A DNA stretch of 64,000 nucleotides from Planctomycetota bacterium (GTDB taxonomy: Bacteria > Planctomycetota > Planctomycetia > Isosphaerales > Isosphaeraceae). Positions 61,747-64,000 of this stretch are shown here, in pieces; within the stretch, counting starts at the first letter, position 1, and each line of letters opens with the position of its first letter. A program made the translations under genes and the position numbers. The notes beneath the pieces were generated by a model. That model did not search any database. It had not been told where the DNA came from and saw only the letters and a program-made list of their open reading frames with translations. The stretch is taken from contig JAJYWB010000001.1 of NCBI GenBank assembly GCA_021791715.1, positions 226,374-290,373 on the forward strand. Direction: 5' to 3'.

Positions 61747-62841
61747 ATGAAGCTCTCCGTTAGGAATCACAACGACAATCGATCAAGAGGGTTTACATTG
61801 ATCGAACTGCTCGTCGTCATCGCGATCATCGCGGTATTGGTGGCTTTATTGCTACCCGCGGTGCAACAAGCCCGCGAGGCCGCCAGGCGCACGCAATGCT
61901 TGAATAATCTCAAGCAGCTTGGGCTTGCGATGCACAATTACGAAAGCGCCAATCGAACGTTTCCGCCCAAGTGCTTCAATATCGGGCTTCCTGGGCAGCC
62001 GAACAATCCCAACTGGCTTTGGACAAGCAGCATCGGCCCAACCGCTCGAGTTATGAATTTTCTGGACCAGGAGGCGTTGTTCAACTCGATCAATTTCGTT
62101 TGGGGTTATACGGCTCCGGCGAACATCACGATCAGTCAAACGACACTTAGTACTTTGATCTGTCCGAGCGAGTTCAACACCCAGCAGTCACAGACGGTCG
62201 ACGGAGCTTTTTCAATCACAAACTACGTATGGAACAACGGTGATTGGTACGTGTGGGGCGGGTACAACACGATGTTGACTCGCGGCGCTTTCGCCCCCAA
62301 TTATAGTCGTCGTATCGCCGAATTTCGCGACGGGCTGAGCCAAACGCTGTTTGGATCGGAGGCGAAAACCAATACGCCCGTGATGCGTCATTGTTATCCC
62401 GCGGGGAGCGGTCAATCTCCTTCGGGATTCGTTCCAGGTTTTCCTCCTCCTCCTTTGCAATCGGCGGCGATCGTCCAGCAGATCGCTTCGAGCGCAAGCT
62501 GCACGCCGCAACTTTCCGGGCATACGCGTTGGCCCGACGGCAAGGTTCCCGACGGCGGTTTCACCACGGCGCTCCCTCCCAACGCCAAGATTCAATTGAA
62601 TCCGATTCCAACGATCTTCGTCGGTCCCAATCAAATGGATGTGGATCTCGTGACGATCGATGAAAACGACGGCGGTCCAACTTACGCCGCGGTGACGGCG
62701 CGCAGCTACCATCCCAACGGAGTGAATGTTCTCCTCGGCGACGGAAGCGTTCGGTTCATCCAAAACTCGATCAATCCCGCGATTTGGCGGGCTCTCGGAA
62801 CCGTATTCGGCCGAGAAGTCGTTTCTCAGAGCGATTTCTAA
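61747..62841 (+). CDS. DUF1559 protein with type II pseudopilin N-terminus
   Basis: The 364-aa product has the prepilin-type methylation signal [20 protein letters not shown] (about residues 14-33), cleaved after the glycine. The conserved start [20 protein letters not shown] of the planctomycete DUF1559 family (SBP_bac_10-like) follows, then [35 protein letters not shown], the HWPDG-like HTRWPDG and the terminal [16 protein letters not shown]. Such proteins are expanded in planctomycetes and thought to form or decorate surface fibres or type II secretion-like structures; their role is not settled. The next gene is a close paralogue in tandem. Confidence 0.93.
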   Translation: MKLSVRNHNDNRSRGFTLIELLVVIAIIAVLVALLLPAVQQAREAARRTQCLNNLKQLGLAMHNYESANRTFPPKCFNIGLPGQPNNPNWLWTSSIGPTARVMNFLDQEALFNSINFVWGYTAPANITISQTTLSTLICPSEFNTQQSQTVDGAFSITNYVWNNGDWYVWGGYNTMLTRGAFAPNYSRRIAEFRDGLSQTLFGSEAKTNTPVMRHCYPAGSGQSPSGFVPGFPPPPLQSAAIVQQIASSASCTPQLSGHTRWPDGKVPDGGFTTALPPNAKIQLNPIPTIFVGPNQMDVDLVTIDENDGGPTYAAVTARSYHPNGVNVLLGDGSVRFIQNSINPAIWRALGTVFGREVVSQSDF

Positions 62842-63079
62842 ACCGATATCATCGTCCGCCGCGGCGCGATCGAAAGTCGCGGCGGACGATTCCATAACCT
62901 AGATGATAATCAAATACCTGTCGATCGTCTTCATCCGAATTTCACCGAACCTTCATTATTCACGAAATCTTAACCAAACCATCGCCTAATCTCCAAAACG
63001 GACGGATAAGATTACATCTCGTTGGATTTTGATATGTGAGCCGAATCGCTCAACAACCTTTTTGCGGGAACATTCGTAG

Positions 63080-64000
63080 ATGAATCTCTCTGTTCGCTTT
63101 CGCCCGGTTCGTTCGCGTGGATTCACGCTGATCGAGCTTCTCGTCGTCATCGCGATCATCGCCGTTTTGGTGGCGCTTTTGCTGCCCGCGGTGCAACAAG
63201 CTAGAGAAGCGGCCAGGCGCACGCAGTGCTTGAACAACCTCAAGCAACTTGGATTGGCCATGCACAATTACGAGGGCGCCAATCGAGCGTTCCCCCCCAA
63301 AGCGTTCTTAATCGGCCTCCCCAACCAACCCAATAGCAACAACTGGCTTTGGAGCCAAGAGTTCGGGCCGACGGCGCGGGTCATGAACTTCATGGACCAG
63401 GAGGCGCTCTTCAATTCGATGAACTTCGTGTTCGGTTACGCCAATCCGGTGAACTTCACCGTAAGCGCCACCCAGATCGCAACGCTCATTTGCCCGAGCG
63501 AGGTGAACACTCAACAACTCGCGACGAACGACGGAACCTTCGCCGTGTGTAATTACGGCTGGTGCGACGGCGATTGGTACGTGTGGGGCGGATTCAACAT
63601 GCCCCTTTCACGCAGCGCGTTCAATCACAATTACAGCCGTCGGATCGCCGAATTCCGCGACGGTCTCAGCCAAACGCTGCTCGGCTCGGAATCGAAAACG
63701 TACTTCCCCCAGTTGCGCCACTGCTTGCCGGCGGGAAGCGGCCAGGCGCCTTCGCAGATTCCTGGACCGTTCCTCCCCCCTCCCCCGCAGCAAACGCCGC
63801 AGATCATTCAACAGATCGCTTCGGGCGGCAATTGCAAGCTGGTTGATGTCGGACACGTCCGTTGGCCCGATGGAGACGTCTTCTACGGCGGGTTCACGAC
63901 CGCCGCGACGCCGAATCAGCAATCGTTCTACGGTCCTCCGGGCAATCAGGTCGACGTCGACCTGGTGACGATCGACGAGAACGACGGCGGTCCGACCTAC
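63080..64000 (+). CDS. Second DUF1559 pseudopilin-like protein, cut by the window end
   Basis: The reading frame runs from ATG 63080 to the window end without a stop, giving at least 307 residues; the C-terminus lies outside. It has the same prepilin signal ([20 protein letters not shown]), the conserved [20 protein letters not shown] helix, [15 protein letters not shown], and [20 protein letters not shown]. It is very close to the preceding gene in layout and clearly a tandem duplicate. The last visible residues, [16 protein letters not shown], equal those before the final strand of the first copy, so only about 45 residues should be missing. Confidence 0.92.
   Translation, partial: MNLSVRFRPVRSRGFTLIELLVVIAIIAVLVALLLPAVQQAREAARRTQCLNNLKQLGLAMHNYEGANRAFPPKAFLIGLPNQPNSNNWLWSQEFGPTARVMNFMDQEALFNSMNFVFGYANPVNFTVSATQIATLICPSEVNTQQLATNDGTFAVCNYGWCDGDWYVWGGFNMPLSRSAFNHNYSRRIAEFRDGLSQTLLGSESKTYFPQLRHCLPAGSGQAPSQIPGPFLPPPPQQTPQIIQQIASGGNCKLVDVGHVRWPDGDVFYGGFTTAATPNQQSFYGPPGNQVDVDLVTIDENDGGPTY

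Overview
The window looks like a chromosomal segment of a planctomycete, most likely an Isosphaeraceae-type organism. This is inferred from gene content and no database search was run. The markers are: a large Ser/Thr kinase with TPR repeats paired with an ECF-like sigma factor; two tandem DUF1559 pseudopilin-like proteins; an exported protein opening with the planctomycete LESRQLLSG motif; a redoxin with a long TPR region; a DUF58 operon; and a full Alternative Complex III (ACIII) respiratory operon. The DNA is fairly GC-rich and visibly loaded with GATCG/CGATCG words. I found no tRNA, rRNA, CRISPR array, transposase or prophage.

Region 1 (1-12 kb). The 3' part of glnE is followed by about 1 kb of non-coding tandem repeat (nine ~99-bp units). 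Then comes a mostly minus-strand run: queE, a TPR/redoxin protein, a DinB-like protein, a Gfo/Idh/MocA oxidoreductase, a secreted methyltransferase, a family 2 glycosyltransferase and a DsbD-type thiol:disulfide protein. Region 2 (12-23.5 kb) is regulatory. It holds a CarH/LitR-like HTH plus B12-domain regulator next to a sigma-70 factor, a Xer recombinase, the kinase/sigma pair, small planctomycete-type proteins, and an HTH protein coupled to an endonuclease/exonuclease/phosphatase-fold protein.

Region 3 (23.5-46.5 kb) is mainly metabolic: a GH2 glycosidase, pyrE, ribF, a membrane-anchored oxidoreductase-like protein, queF, and a coupled run of SAM hydroxide adenosyltransferase, bioA, bioD, a membrane protein and an EEP protein. 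A DUF58 pair, the LESRQLLSG protein, ppdK, a parvulin-like chaperone and rlmN follow. ppdK and the parvulin gene converge on an unusual array of related hairpins.

Region 4 (46.8-61 kb) is the respiratory block. actA, actB, an actC-actD fusion, actE and actF encode a quinol:electron-acceptor oxidoreductase, tightly coupled by ATGA overlaps. Next come a two-heme cytochrome, a small secreted protein, a cytochrome lipoprotein with a QGQPA/V repeat tail, an OprP-like porin and another cytochrome c. Two of these cytochrome genes carry a partial tandem copy of their own 3' end about 71-72 bp beyond the stop. Region 5 (61-64 kb) has a long non-coding gap with another copy of the window-start repeat motif, then the two DUF1559 genes, the second cut by the window edge.

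The items most worth a second look are the CarH-like regulator, which keeps the W-x9-EH light-sensing motif but appears to lack the B12-ligating histidine and sits beside a sigma factor; the ActC-ActD fusion with its satellite cytochromes; the 3'-end duplications; the hairpin array; and the repeat family.
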